A stretch of DNA of 64,000 nt from Pigmentiphaga humi (GCF_900606115.1 NZ_UWPJ01000008.1:124001-188000), one strand, 5' to 3'; shown: positions 20,567 through 29,832, counted from the first letter of the stretch. Numbers and translations are program-made. The notes: generated by a model not told the origin, from the sequence alone.

Positions 20567-21844
20567 CTACTCGGCGCCGCGGGAGGCGGGAACTCCCATG
20601 GCCGACAAATAAGCGGCTTTTACTTCAGGAGGCTGGCCGGCTTGCCAGATGTAATCTTCTAGGTGGCGGCGTGCGATAGGATCGTTGAGCATCGTTTCGA
20701 GGCTCGCACCTTCCTTCATCTTTTGGGCGTATACGTTCGGCAGGTCGATGCAGTGATTGAGCGCCGGATCACGGATGATTCCCTTGGGATCCCCTCCGGC
20801 AGCAATGGTTTCAAGATCCTCGAAATAGCGCTTGCGGATCATGGCGATACCGCGGTCGCTCGCGCCAAGGTTTTCAAGCGTTCGATCGGCAATTACGCCC
20901 TGGCCGACCCAGCCGACGAAATCCTGATTCATGATGTGACTCGAAATCCAGCGTCCGTCTCGATCGCGGATCGGTCCATGCCAAGTGGGTATGACGTCCT
21001 GACGGTAGGGCTCCGATTCGCGGGGCACCCGCGTATAAGTCCAACAAATGCTCAGCGTATTCTCATCGTCGACGGGTACGCGCCATTCGAAATGCGACCC
21101 GGTGTAGAGTGCGTTGGGCCAGAGGCAGACACGGCCGATGTTCCACAGGGGGTCGTCTTCCTTCGAAGCGTCGCCTCGCACACGCTTATAGGTGAATCCG
21201 TGCTCGAACTCTTCGAAATCGACCTCCCGGTGTTCTGCTGAGTACGGACCGCGTTTACCCTGCTGACGAATATTCCAGTTGTTGTGAATCCATTCGAAAT
21301 GCACTGGATCGATGGAATTTTCCTGGCACTGAAACCAATTGCAGGGGAGTTCCGAGATGACGATCTGGACAAAGCCATTGGGTCTGGAAAAAGCCTCATA
21401 ATCAGGAAGCAAGGGCTCCGGCTGCGGCCCCATGTAGGCCCATAGCAAGCCTCCCTTTTCCTGGACCGGGTAGGCTTTTATACGGACACGCTCGCGCGAG
21501 CGGTTGTCCGGGTGTGCGACGTCTTCGTACGGCTGGGAAAGACAGGCGCCATTCTCGCCGAATAGCCACCCGTGGTAATTGCAGCGCAAACCGTGCTCTT
21601 CCACGAAGCCATAGGAAAGGTCTGCGCGACGATGCGAACAGTTGCGGTCGATCAGACCGTAACGGCCGCCAAAATCACGATAGAGGACCAGGTCTTCGCC
21701 AAGCAAGCGAATGGCCTTGATTGTCTGCTCTTCCGTGAACTCACTGGTACCGGCGATAGGCATCCAATAACGCCGCAGCAGGCCGCCCATCGGGGTGTCC
21801 GGACCGACCTCGGTCAGAATTCTATTTTTTTCAGCATTCAACAT
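20567..21844 (-). CDS. Rieske non-haem iron aromatic oxygenase, alpha subunit
   Basis: A 425-residue oxygenase of the phthalate-dioxygenase/O-demethylase type. The Rieske cluster ligands are C-S-H near residue 70 and C-N-Y-H near residue 89. The catalytic iron motif is E-N-S-I-D-P-V-H-F-E-W-I-H near residue 180. The enzyme hydroxylates or O-demethylates an aromatic acid and needs an electron donor; no reductase lies beside it. It follows a Bug receptor and a LigB-type dioxygenase in the same operon, so it probably makes the diol or triol that is then cleaved. Confidence 0.93.
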   Translation of the reverse strand: MLNAEKNRILTEVGPDTPMGGLLRRYWMPIAGTSEFTEEQTIKAIRLLGEDLVLYRDFGGRYGLIDRNCSHRRADLSYGFVEEHGLRCNYHGWLFGENGACLSQPYEDVAHPDNRSRERVRIKAYPVQEKGGLLWAYMGPQPEPLLPDYEAFSRPNGFVQIVISELPCNWFQCQENSIDPVHFEWIHNNWNIRQQGKRGPYSAEHREVDFEEFEHGFTYKRVRGDASKEDDPLWNIGRVCLWPNALYTGSHFEWRVPVDDENTLSICWTYTRVPRESEPYRQDVIPTWHGPIRDRDGRWISSHIMNQDFVGWVGQGVIADRTLENLGASDRGIAMIRKRYFEDLETIAAGGDPKGIIRDPALNHCIDLPNVYAQKMKEGASLETMLNDPIARRHLEDYIWQAGQPPEVKAAYLSAMGVPASRGAE

Positions 21845-21871
21845 GGGTAATCTCTCCCTCGCAGAGAGGTA

Positions 21872-22873
21872 TCAATCATTGACTCTCAATCCGTGCTGAG
21901 CCACGGCTTTCTTCCAGAACTCGAACTCGTTGCGGCCGATCTTCGCAAACTCCTCGGGCGTAGGAAGCATGCCCCTGTAGCCTCTCTCGTGCATCCAGGC
22001 GAGCATCTCCGGAGTTTTCATGGATTCGCTCGTGGTTTTGTAGAGAAGATCGACGATGGGCTTGGGCGTACCTGCGGGAGCAAACATGGCAACGTATATG
22101 GAAAGGTCCACCGGTGAATGGACACCCGCTTCCGCCAGGCTGCCCACCTCAGGGAGAACATCGATCCGTTCAGAGCCCGTTACCGCGAGCAGCTTGGCCT
22201 TTCCTGATTTTTGCAGAGGTTGAGCGTTTTCCACCCCCGACAGAATCATGGTCGTGCTGTTTTGCATGACATCCATCAATGCCGCGCCAAACCCCGCTGC
22301 CGGAATATGGCGCATCTTGGAGCCTATGAGATCCTGGATAATGACGGAATGCAGATGAGTCGCCGTGCCGACGCCGGGCGAACCATAAGTCGCGTGATCG
22401 CCCTGCTTCTTCACGTAATCGATGAATTCCGCAAAATTGTTTGCCGGAATGGACGGATGCGCGACGGCGACCAGCGGGCCTTCAAGCATCATGGTGACAG
22501 GCGTGAAGTCTGCTACCGGGTCGTAGCTCACCTTGTTGATGGCTGGACTCTGAAAATGCGAGTTCATGGTCACCAGCACCGTGTAGCCGTCGGGCGCCGA
22601 TTTCGCCACATAGCTCGAACCGATGGCTGTGCCGGCCCCTGTCTTATTTTCCACGATGAACGGCTGGCCCAGTCTGGCAGCCAGGTCTTTGGCAAGGGCG
22701 CGGGCAAACAGGTCCGAAACGGTGCCTGGGGTCTGGGGCACGATGATCTTGACGGGTTTCGCGGGGTAGTTTGCTGCGTGAACCGCCTGGCTGCCACAGG
22801 CCAGAGCAAAGGCAGCGATGGCCGCTGCTCTCAGCATGAACGGAGTAGCGGCTGAGCGAAAACGGAAATTCAT
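21872..22873 (-). CDS. Bug-family tripartite tricarboxylate transporter receptor
   Basis: A 333-residue periplasmic solute receptor (TctC/Bug family) with a signal peptide ending A-V-H-A-A. It has the family motifs Y-P-A-K-P-V-K-I-I-V-P and T-G-A-G-T-A-I-G. The longer open frame upstream overlaps the extradiol dioxygenase gene and is not used; the ATG at 22873 precedes the signal peptide directly. No TctA/TctB membrane genes are nearby, as is usual for orphan Bug genes. Its ligand is probably the aromatic acid degraded by this operon (inference). Confidence 0.93.
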   Translation of the reverse strand: MNFRFRSAATPFMLRAAAIAAFALACGSQAVHAANYPAKPVKIIVPQTPGTVSDLFARALAKDLAARLGQPFIVENKTGAGTAIGSSYVAKSAPDGYTVLVTMNSHFQSPAINKVSYDPVADFTPVTMMLEGPLVAVAHPSIPANNFAEFIDYVKKQGDHATYGSPGVGTATHLHSVIIQDLIGSKMRHIPAAGFGAALMDVMQNSTTMILSGVENAQPLQKSGKAKLLAVTGSERIDVLPEVGSLAEAGVHSPVDLSIYVAMFAPAGTPKPIVDLLYKTTSESMKTPEMLAWMHERGYRGMLPTPEEFAKIGRNEFEFWKKAVAQHGLRVND

Positions 22874-22916
22874 GACGTCTCCAGTTGCTATAGTTATTGG
22901 CGATAAAAACGGGCTT

Positions 22917-23921
22917 CTATCGATCGCCGGTCCAATATACAAATCCCATCGCATTACCCGTGCCGGCCTCGGACCGGTAGCAGGGAATGTAGTCGACGAC
23001 CGTGCCTGCCATGCCCAGTTCGGACATGGTGCCCATAACGGGAATCCAGTTCTTGATCTCGGACGTGCCTGACTGGAAAATCGATTCAGGCAAGTCCTCC
23101 ACCCCGTCCAGGTTGCCGCTGAGCACCCCGTCGAGCACCACGCGGTCGATTTCCTCATCGATGACGAAATGGGAAAGCCCGCCCGAGGCGATCACGGCGA
23201 CGCGGAGATCGTTATCCCAGGACTCGATGGCGTGAGCGATCACCCGTCCGAACTGGCGACACCGGTTTGCCGTAGGCTGATTGGGCGGATAGAAGGCATT
23301 GGTGAATACAGGTACCGACGGCACCACCTTGTCGCTCATGATCTGGCGATAGACAAAACCATAGGCATGCGGAATGGTTCGCACGTCTGCAGGGAATTCC
23401 TTGAGCGCGGCGACGTCGAAACCTTCGAGCATCGATGATTTCAGAAGGTGACGCGCCAGCCCGGTCTCGCATCGGTACTCTGCACCGCCCTCCGGGACGC
23501 GTCCGCGCAAAGCGACATCGATGCCCGGCGCTCGGGCTGGATCGGGTTTGCGATCGTAGTTCAGGATGGTCTCGCCGCAATACACCGCGAAAGTCGGGAT
23601 GTTGGCGGCGGTGAACAGTTCCATCTGGTCGTTGCCGGCGATGACGGCAACATCCGGCCGGGCATCCGCAAATACCTTGGCCAGCTCTTTTATCGCAGCC
23701 TGGCAGGCCGCATGCTGTTCCCGCCACATTTCGGTCGACACCCGGCCTGCCAGCCCTTCAGATTTGCGCAACTCGGCGAGCTGGTCGAAGGTGTGGGTCT
23801 TGCCGCGAAAGAACAGACGGGAATTGGCCTTGTCCGCCTCCACGCGCTGCCCCCATTGTTCGGGCGGAGTCGACAGCATCGGGCCGTGCGAAGTCCCGAT
23901 GCCAAGTACGATTTTTGCCAT
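22917..23921 (-). CDS. Class III (LigB-type) extradiol ring-cleavage dioxygenase
   Basis: A 334-residue protein of the LigB superfamily, which uses Fe(II) to open catechol, protocatechuate or gallate rings. Likely metal and catalytic residues are in G-T-S-H-G-P near the N-terminus, A-G-N-D-Q-M-E around residue 95 and S-G-G-L-S-H-F around residue 225. It stands 15 nt after the amidohydrolase. It resembles gallate/protocatechuate enzymes in which alpha- and beta-like parts are fused, but the substrate cannot be fixed from sequence. Confidence 0.88.
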   Translation of the reverse strand: MAKIVLGIGTSHGPMLSTPPEQWGQRVEADKANSRLFFRGKTHTFDQLAELRKSEGLAGRVSTEMWREQHAACQAAIKELAKVFADARPDVAVIAGNDQMELFTAANIPTFAVYCGETILNYDRKPDPARAPGIDVALRGRVPEGGAEYRCETGLARHLLKSSMLEGFDVAALKEFPADVRTIPHAYGFVYRQIMSDKVVPSVPVFTNAFYPPNQPTANRCRQFGRVIAHAIESWDNDLRVAVIASGGLSHFVIDEEIDRVVLDGVLSGNLDGVEDLPESIFQSGTSEIKNWIPVMGTMSELGMAGTVVDYIPCYRSEAGTGNAMGFVYWTGDR

Positions 23922-23936
23922 GAGCGTCCCGTCCGA

Positions 23937-25031
23937 TTAAGAAAAGTAAACTTTTTCCAGCAAGGGAAAGACCTTGCGCGGATTGTCGTGCACCATCTTT
24001 ACGATATCGTCGTCGTCCAGGAATTCGAGTTTCTGGAGGATGGCAAGCACATCGTCGCTAGGCTTACCCGTTTCCGGATTGAGCACGCCCGACCCCGTGC
24101 CGGGAACCTCGGTGCCGAATACCATACGGTTCGAGCCGTGTTGGCGGATCGCCGCACCGAGGAAAATGGAGTCGTAGGCGCAGGTATCGAAGAACAGGTT
24201 ATTGCTTAGATTGGGTTTGGCTTTCCTGACGCTGCCGAATCCCGGCCCCATCTGACTGCCGGCTTCCTGACCACTGGGGAGGACGCGGCTGTCACGCCCG
24301 TGCTCGGTTGCAAGGGCATCCATTACACCGCCATGATCGAGCAGACGACGCAGCGCGCCCCCGCAGTGGCAAACCACCACGCGCAGCCTGGGAAAGCGCG
24401 TAAAGACGTCGCTGCGTTCAAGCAACTGCGTCGCGAGCGTTTCTTCAGTGAGATTGTTGTATTGATAGGAGTGAGGAATGATTTCAAGGCGCGGATCCCG
24501 GGAAACCGACGGATGAACAATCAGCGTGGCGTCCAGCTCCTCGGCCTTTTCGTACAACGGGAACCAGTACTCGTCGTTCATGCCCGGGGTCATGCGATTC
24601 CCACCAGGATCGGGATTGACGATGGCACCAACAAAACCCAGATCCCGGATGCAGCGGGTGAGCTCGGGCAGACAGGACTCAATGCCTCGATACGTGGTTT
24701 GCGGCAACTGGGCAATCCCCACGAAGCGCTTGGGGTGCAGTTTGCACTGGGTCGCAATCAGGTCATTAGTGGTTTGTGTCCACTTGTCGACGAGAAACGG
24801 ACGTTCCCAATGCATCATGGTCACGGGGCGCGGCGACAGCAGCTGGAGATCGACTTTGCAGTTGTCGAGCATAGCCAGGTGCCGCTCCTGCGCCGCCGCC
24901 ATGGCAGTCTCGGGAATGGCCAGCGTGCTGCTCGCAGAACGTAGAGACATGAGGTTCATCGCGTAAGCACGAAAATGCGGCGGCGCGGAAAGATGGCCAT
25001 GTACATCGATAACCAATTTTTTTTTGTACAT
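23937..25031 (-). CDS. Amidohydrolase-2 family protein (ACMSD / oxalomesaconate-hydratase group)
   Basis: A 364-residue TIM-barrel metal enzyme. Metal-binding features are D-V-H-G-H near the N-terminus, I-V-H-P-S in the middle, V-C-H-C-G-G and a late acid in F-G-T-E-V-P. Relatives include 2-amino-3-carboxymuconate-semialdehyde decarboxylase, 5-carboxyvanillate decarboxylase and the hydratase LigJ that follows ring cleavage of gallate or protocatechuate. Next to a LigB-type dioxygenase, a LigJ-like step is the more likely role (inference). It is the first gene of the operon; the promoter should lie just right of 25031. Confidence 0.88.
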   Translation of the reverse strand: MYKKKLVIDVHGHLSAPPHFRAYAMNLMSLRSASSTLAIPETAMAAAQERHLAMLDNCKVDLQLLSPRPVTMMHWERPFLVDKWTQTTNDLIATQCKLHPKRFVGIAQLPQTTYRGIESCLPELTRCIRDLGFVGAIVNPDPGGNRMTPGMNDEYWFPLYEKAEELDATLIVHPSVSRDPRLEIIPHSYQYNNLTEETLATQLLERSDVFTRFPRLRVVVCHCGGALRRLLDHGGVMDALATEHGRDSRVLPSGQEAGSQMGPGFGSVRKAKPNLSNNLFFDTCAYDSIFLGAAIRQHGSNRMVFGTEVPGTGSGVLNPETGKPSDDVLAILQKLEFLDDDDIVKMVHDNPRKVFPLLEKVYFS

Positions 25032-26148
25032 GCGGGGTCCTGAGGCTGGCGTTGATTAGCACTTTTCAAGTTGGTGAGTCTCGTTAACGGTATGCCGCCA
25101 CAACGAGCCGGAAAGTAATCCACTACAAGTGCCACACTTTTATTTCTTTTTACGGTGCAGATTCTGTTCGCTCGGCGGATGCAGACATTCACGCAATCCG
25201 GCTTGAAAATCTGACAGCGTTATGGGTCGCGACAAACGTGGATCCGTTCTCGCCAAAACGAAGCATGCCGTGTGTGGACTGCTACAGTATCAACGGGGTT
25301 GGCCGTCATCAAGCCGCTTTGGCTGATAAGGATTGATTAGTTCGGCTAATACAGGAATCCGCGCGACGCAGGTAGGGAAACCTCGTTCTGGAGAACGAGC
25401 GCAACAAACGAAGCAGGGTGTTATTTCGGCGCATTAAAAGGACGCCGGCCATGATTCACGATTTGTTGTGGCCTACGCCCGCTGGCGTCAGCAACTACAT
25501 CCGGCTTAATTGACTCTGAAGCAAAGGATATTGAGCGTATCGCCGCCGATCGGCAAATACCCGTCAGCACAGCCCACTTTTGACCGATTTCGCCTGCTCT
25601 TATTCCGGACATGCTTTCATCCAAAATGTGTCCGTTGAAATAAAAATCCGCGAATCAATTGAAAGCCTGTTCCCGATCAACGGCCAGGAGAAACCGGGCT
25701 ACTTGATCGTTTCGCTCACAAAAAATAAAACCGTGCGGGCAACCCGGGCCGCAATGCAAACACGAGAGAACGACACAGGTTGGTGAAAACGTAGAGGCGT
25801 GCATTCCGTGGCGCTAAAAACCGCGACCGAATCCGTTCGTATGCGGCCAACCGCCGAGCCATATTTATTCGAATGGTTTGTTGGCAGGGCAAGGTTGGCG
25901 CCTGAATATCCGCCCATGGGCTACGGTTTGGAGTGCTGCGAGCCCCGCGCCTTCACTGAACCGGTTAGCCGAGAACTGAGCGAGGGTGAAGATCCCCGTC
26001 TGCAATTTGTGGGCAGGGTATGCCATGACGCTCAGGGAGCATCTATGCAAAAACGCTATAAACCCACGCCCAAGGCAGCCCGGAACCCGTTGCAGGTCCC
26101 GGGCGGATTTCGTAAAAGGCCAGATGATCGCCGAGGTGGTGAGTTCTG
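25032..26148. other. Gene-free stretch upstream of the ring-cleavage operon, outside the island
   Basis: About 1.1 kb with no convincing gene. The part next to 25031 must hold the promoter of the amidohydrolase operon, the likely target of the LysR protein at 19448. The rest has only short open frames (for example around 25421-25624, 25699-25917 and 25799-26149) with no family resemblance I recognise. It is less GC-rich than its neighbours. It may be decayed DNA. If the island were removed, this stretch would lie directly downstream of ychF. Confidence 0.6.
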
Positions 26149-26165
26149 AAAAATCGTCAGACGTT
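26149..26165. repeat. Left attachment-site repeat of the island (attL/attR candidate)
   Basis: The 17-bp sequence AAAAATCGTCAGACGTT matches 47645-47661 with one mismatch (T versus G at position 6). The right copy contains the last codons and stop of ychF. An integrase gene lies beside the right copy. This is what insertion by a tyrosine recombinase at the ychF 3' end would leave. Confidence 0.65.
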
Positions 26166-26214
26166 GATCACACGTTTAAACGTTGATCAGTCGGAAAAGG
26201 GCCGTGAATGCCAG
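26163..26214 (-). pseudogene. Remnant copy of a LysR gene 3' end
   Basis: About 52 bases align without gaps to 19443-19494, the 3' end of the LysR gene, with most differences at codon third positions. On the minus strand it reads G-I-H-G-P-F-P-T-D-Q-R-L-N-V-stop, against G-I-H-R-P-L-P-T-D-Q-C-L-N-V-stop in the intact gene. Similarity ends abruptly at about 26214. It is a fragment of a diverged LysR gene rather than a recent copy. Bases 26165-26189 also form a near-perfect inverted repeat centred on CGTTTAAACG. Confidence 0.6.
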
Positions 26215-26260
26215 GTTTCGCGGGGAAATCGCGTCACGGTCTTTGCGGGAATTGCTGGAA

Positions 26261-26291
26261 GTACCCCCAGTCGTACCCCCAGAGGGGGTAT
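26261..26291. repeat. GTACCCCC octamer repeats at the left island end
   Basis: GTACCCCC occurs at 26261-26268 and 26273-26280, with an inverted GGGGGTA at 26284-26290. The same octamer occurs three times at the right island end. Repeats like these at both ends, about 100-160 bp from the core repeat, are candidate arm sites bound by the integrase or an excision factor. Confidence 0.55.
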
Positions 26292-26446
26292 CTGGATGAT
26301 AGATCAGCCTGGATGCCGGTGCCAGCGCTGCACTCGCTAGGATAAAACGGTTATGGCGCAGACCGCATTGTCGGCTGACGCATGGAACAGTACGCGATGA
26401 GATGCAGAGGAACGGGCCGCTGTGGCCCAGACCTCGGAGAACTCTC

Positions 26447-27589
26447 ATGGCAGACCACCACACCCGCCACAACCCGCTGGAGCAAGACGCTCTGTTCACT
26501 ACTCCGGCCTCACTCATGCTCGATGCCCGCCTCACGCCATTGGAGCGCAATGGCTGTCAGGTGCTGCGCATGCTGCGCTCTGCGGAGGGCATCAGTCCGT
26601 TGGCAAACCTGGGGCAGTTGCGTCGCTATCTCACCTCTACCCCGCTGGGACAGCGGGCCGGGTACGAGACGGCCTGGCGTGTTCTCGTCGTGCTTCGGCT
26701 GACCGGGTGGATCAGTCTGGTGGGGCAGCACCGCGATCCTCTGACCGGCCATGTGCTCAGCGAGCTGTATCAGGTTCACGAAAGCGCCCTCAGCTTCCAA
26801 CAGGCCTGCACGCTCGATGCCAGCCTGCCCGCGCTTCTGCAATCTTCCATCGGCCACGAAAACAACCAGGTGGATCGGGTGGCCGTCCACATTCAGGCAA
26901 CGCTGGCGCAGGCACCTGAAGCCGCCTCCATTGCGACCCACGATCAACGCCACGATGACGATGATTTGCCCCCTACGCCGCCGTCGCAGGCAAGCGAGGT
27001 AGCCGACCCGCTGCCATTTTCTGGCGATTCCGCTGGCAGCACGTTTGTTCCGCAACAGACCGGACACGCTCGCCACATGACGGCTGAGCAGCGCAGTACG
27101 TATAAGACGTATATGTATAAAAAAGAACGTACGTACCGCGCGCGCGAAGGCGACGCCGATTCGACATCGCAGTCGGTGAGCTTGCCGGCTTGCCTGAGCA
27201 ATGCCCAGGCAGATCAGCAAAAGGACGTGCAGGCCGCCTTGCGGCGGCTGCCGCCGCAGCATCGCCAGGAAGTACTCGACGAGTTGCAGGCACGCAGCCA
27301 GAGCGGCACCGTGCGCAATGTCGTGGCCTACTTCTTCGCCTTGGTGAAGCGCGTATTTGCTGGCGAATTCCGCCTGTGGGCAGGTCGCAAGGAGACGTCT
27401 GCCGCGAACCGGCCTACAACTCCGCCACGCACCGAAGTCCGCCCGGAACCGACTGCGCCCCCGGCATCGCGTGAAACTGCCCTGGCGCACATCGCCAACA
27501 TCCGTAAGATTCTGAACGTCCCGACGAACGCTGGGGACATCGCAGCACAGGTAATGCAGGTCAGGGGATGGCAGCCCCATCCTGCGTAG
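26447..27589 (+). CDS. STY4528-family pathogenicity-island replication protein
   Basis: A 380-residue protein beginning M-A-D-H-H-T-R-H-N-P-L-E-Q-D. It matches what I know of the STY4528 family, found in the replication/maintenance module of SPI-7, PAGI-2 and ICEclc-like elements. The segment A-R-L-T-P-L-E-R-N-G and the winged-helix-like N-terminal half (G-Q-L-R-R-Y-L-T-S-T-P) fit, and the C-terminal half is a low-complexity linker. GGAG at 26436 gives a ribosome site for this ATG. The usual neighbours (ParB, DnaB, Ssb, TopB, relaxase) are absent, so it is probably a stranded piece of an integrative element. Confidence 0.78.
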   Translation: MADHHTRHNPLEQDALFTTPASLMLDARLTPLERNGCQVLRMLRSAEGISPLANLGQLRRYLTSTPLGQRAGYETAWRVLVVLRLTGWISLVGQHRDPLTGHVLSELYQVHESALSFQQACTLDASLPALLQSSIGHENNQVDRVAVHIQATLAQAPEAASIATHDQRHDDDDLPPTPPSQASEVADPLPFSGDSAGSTFVPQQTGHARHMTAEQRSTYKTYMYKKERTYRAREGDADSTSQSVSLPACLSNAQADQQKDVQAALRRLPPQHRQEVLDELQARSQSGTVRNVVAYFFALVKRVFAGEFRLWAGRKETSAANRPTTPPRTEVRPEPTAPPASRETALAHIANIRKILNVPTNAGDIAAQVMQVRGWQPHPA

Positions 27590-28189
27590 CAAATGCTGCC
27601 GCGAAACGGGTCGTCACTGCACTCCGCAGTGACGACCCGCGCCACACCGCCAACAATGCGGGCAAAAGCCAGTTCCTATTGCGTGCGGCCTACATGATGA
27701 TGTCCGCACTACATTGACCGGGCAGTTGCCAAGACCGATGGGCTTCGTACATCGGCACCCCCAACAGCGCAGGTTCCTGCAAACGCTGGCCCGACAGGGT
27801 GGAGCCGCCCCAGGTATGCCCAGGCTCCGACCGCATACCGGCCCTACCCAGGGCGGAGCCTTCTTCGTCTGTTTGAACTCATCCCTACCGCGCCGCCTGG
27901 CGCACTCTCCTTTGCGGCAATTGCTCTGTGCAACGCACAGGGCTCCCGCTGCATTTCTCATCCCACTCACTTCATAGGAGGACTCGTCCACATTCGCATC
28001 ACTTTCGTCTTGTAGTACCTCCGTCCAGGCTTCCAACAGGGAGCAAGACGGACGCCTCATTCGAGGCTCTGGTGTTTCCTGAACACCATGCCCTTGCCCT
28101 CACGGGATCTCGCCTTGGCGAGTTGGCACCAACACTAACCATTGAATTTCAGGACAACGCAGTACGGCGCTTTACTCGGAGGCCGAAAG
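27590..28189. other. Gene-free stretch between the two ICE-derived genes
   Basis: Six hundred bases with no credible gene; the short frames on both strands lack family resemblance. It contains GC-rich blocks and possible hairpins, for example repeats of the type GGCGGAGCC/GGCTCC around 27800-27870. A ribosome-like AGGAGG at about 27977 has no convincing gene after it. It may be a leader, an origin or decayed DNA; nothing in the sequence decides this. Confidence 0.4.
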
Positions 28190-29053
28190 ATGGACGACTT
28201 GACCTACACCCTGCGGCAGCTTTGCCAGCGCAACCGTGACGGCAGCCACAACACCCAGGCCGACCGGATGCGGTCTCTCGCGCTAGCTGCACGGCAGCTA
28301 CGCGAGGCCGGTTTCAGGCAAATGAAGGTATCGTCACTCAAGGGCAAGCACGTCCAGGCGCTGCTGGAACGCTGGCAGAGCGAAGGTTTGTCGTCTGGCA
28401 CTATCAAGAATCGGCTCTCTCATCTGCGCTGGTGGGCCGAAAAGATCGGCAAAGCTGGCGTCCTTCCGATGGACAACGCACAGCTTGGCGTGGCTGAACG
28501 CCGTTATGTGACCAACATCAGCAAGGCCCTCGAACTGGGATCAGCACTTGATCAGATCACCGATGTCCATGCGCGCATGAGCCTGCAACTGCAGGCAGCG
28601 TTTGGCCTGCGCCGAGAAGAATCCATCAAGTTCCAGCCCAGCTATGCAGACCGGGGCGATCATCTCGCTCTCAAAGGGTCATGGACGAAAGGCGGAAGGG
28701 CACGAACCGTACCGATCACAACACCCGAACAGCACGAAGTGCTCCGGGCTGCGCACCGTCTGGCAGGCGCTGGATCAATGATCCCGGCACACAAAAGCTA
28801 CATCCAGCAGCGGCATATCTACGACGGTCAGTGTAAAGCGGCGGGATTGAGCAACATGCACGGGCTGCGGCATCGCTATGCACAGGTACGGTACGAGACG
28901 CTGACGGGATGGGCAGCATCCGCAGCAGGAGGCCCACCTCGCCATGCGCTGTCGGCGGAACAACGCGAACTCGACACCCATGCGAGACGCACCATCAGTC
29001 GGGAGTTAGGACACGATCGACCACAAATTATCAGCGTGTACTGCGGAAGATAG
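28190..29053 (+). CDS. Integrase-domain protein of ICE type (Integrase_1-like)
   Basis: A 287-residue tyrosine-recombinase-like protein of the type often carried inside SPI-7/ICEclc-like elements beside their main integrase. An N-terminal SAM-like core-binding region (residues about 1-90) is followed by a catalytic-like domain with F-G-L-R-R-E-E-S, H-G-L-R-H-R-Y and a late R-E-L-G-H-D-R, followed by a Tyr near the C-terminus. ATG at 28190 has GGAGG at good spacing; a longer TTG start at 28142 is less likely. Its function in these elements is not well established. Confidence 0.78.
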   Translation: MDDLTYTLRQLCQRNRDGSHNTQADRMRSLALAARQLREAGFRQMKVSSLKGKHVQALLERWQSEGLSSGTIKNRLSHLRWWAEKIGKAGVLPMDNAQLGVAERRYVTNISKALELGSALDQITDVHARMSLQLQAAFGLRREESIKFQPSYADRGDHLALKGSWTKGGRARTVPITTPEQHEVLRAAHRLAGAGSMIPAHKSYIQQRHIYDGQCKAAGLSNMHGLRHRYAQVRYETLTGWAASAAGGPPRHALSAEQRELDTHARRTISRELGHDRPQIISVYCGR

Positions 29054-29070
29054 GCAGCATTGGCCGCCGA

Positions 29071-29820
29071 TTACTGCTTGGCAATATTTTTGCGGTGGAA
29101 GTTCAGGTACTCGATATGCCCCGGAAGGATGAGGCGCAAACTCGTGAAATCATCCAAATGCAATGTCTTCCGCGCATCCTGTGACAGTAACGATGAGACT
29201 AATAGGCTTCCGTCATCGCCAAAAGTAATTAGGCCTTGGTCAAACAACGCGTCGTAGTGGACCGCCAATAGCAAGCCATTGAACGGATCGAGCCTTTCGG
29301 TATCGTCAGCCAGCGACCAAGGCTTGGCATGGCTGGCTCGCAGCAGGGAGAGTGGCAAGTCGCTGCCGGAAAGGGCGCAACGTCCTTCCCACAGCTCCAG
29401 TAGGGCTTCACGAAAAACATCCTGCCCTATGCGCTGGCGTACTTCGTTGGTGCGCTCCGTAGCCGGGATTGCCGCCAGTCGCGCTTCCACCTTGGCCGAC
29501 AAGACCGAAGCTGGATGCGTTTGCAAGGAATGAAGAACACGTAGCACGTCATAGAGTTGAGCAGCATCTGCGGCCAGACCTGCACTGGCCATGCCGCGTG
29601 GTGGCTGTTGTATTACGGGGATCAGACCGATACGTTCCATCGCGTTGGGTTCTGGCCCTGCAAGCAAGACGCCCTGCCCAGAGACACGCACTGCCACCCG
29701 AATGGGAGTTCCACTGATTCCAGCCAGAAACCAGCCGTCTTCGGCTGTGGAGAGCAAATCGTAGCCGCTGTCGGTCAAGGCTTTGACGACAAGGGTAGGC
29801 AGTTTCATTTCGCGTGGCAT
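29071..29820 (-). CDS. HNH endonuclease, last gene of the putative defence operon
   Basis: A 249-residue protein. The C-terminal ~120 residues carry an HNH_2-like nuclease motif: C-A-L-S-G, A-S-H-A-K-P-W, and D-P-F-N-G-L-L-L-A-V-H-Y-D-A-L-F-D. The N-terminal ~100 residues resemble no domain I know and may recognise DNA. It lies 12 nt after the zinc-hook ATPase gene. ATG at 29820 is chosen because GAGG stands at good spacing; a GTG one codon earlier is also possible. As nuclease of the system it could cut phage DNA not protected by the linked methyltransferase (inference). Confidence 0.82.
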   Translation of the reverse strand: MPREMKLPTLVVKALTDSGYDLLSTAEDGWFLAGISGTPIRVAVRVSGQGVLLAGPEPNAMERIGLIPVIQQPPRGMASAGLAADAAQLYDVLRVLHSLQTHPASVLSAKVEARLAAIPATERTNEVRQRIGQDVFREALLELWEGRCALSGSDLPLSLLRASHAKPWSLADDTERLDPFNGLLLAVHYDALFDQGLITFGDDGSLLVSSLLSQDARKTLHLDDFTSLRLILPGHIEYLNFHRKNIAKQ

Positions 29821-29832
29821 CACGCTTTCCCC

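Noticed and set aside
25799-26149. A 116-codon open frame near the left island end
   Set aside because: No family resemblance and no good ribosome site; it is probably non-coding or decayed.
27714-27977. Short open frame between the two ICE-derived genes
   Set aside because: No recognisable domain; base composition and Pro/Arg-rich translation suggest chance.
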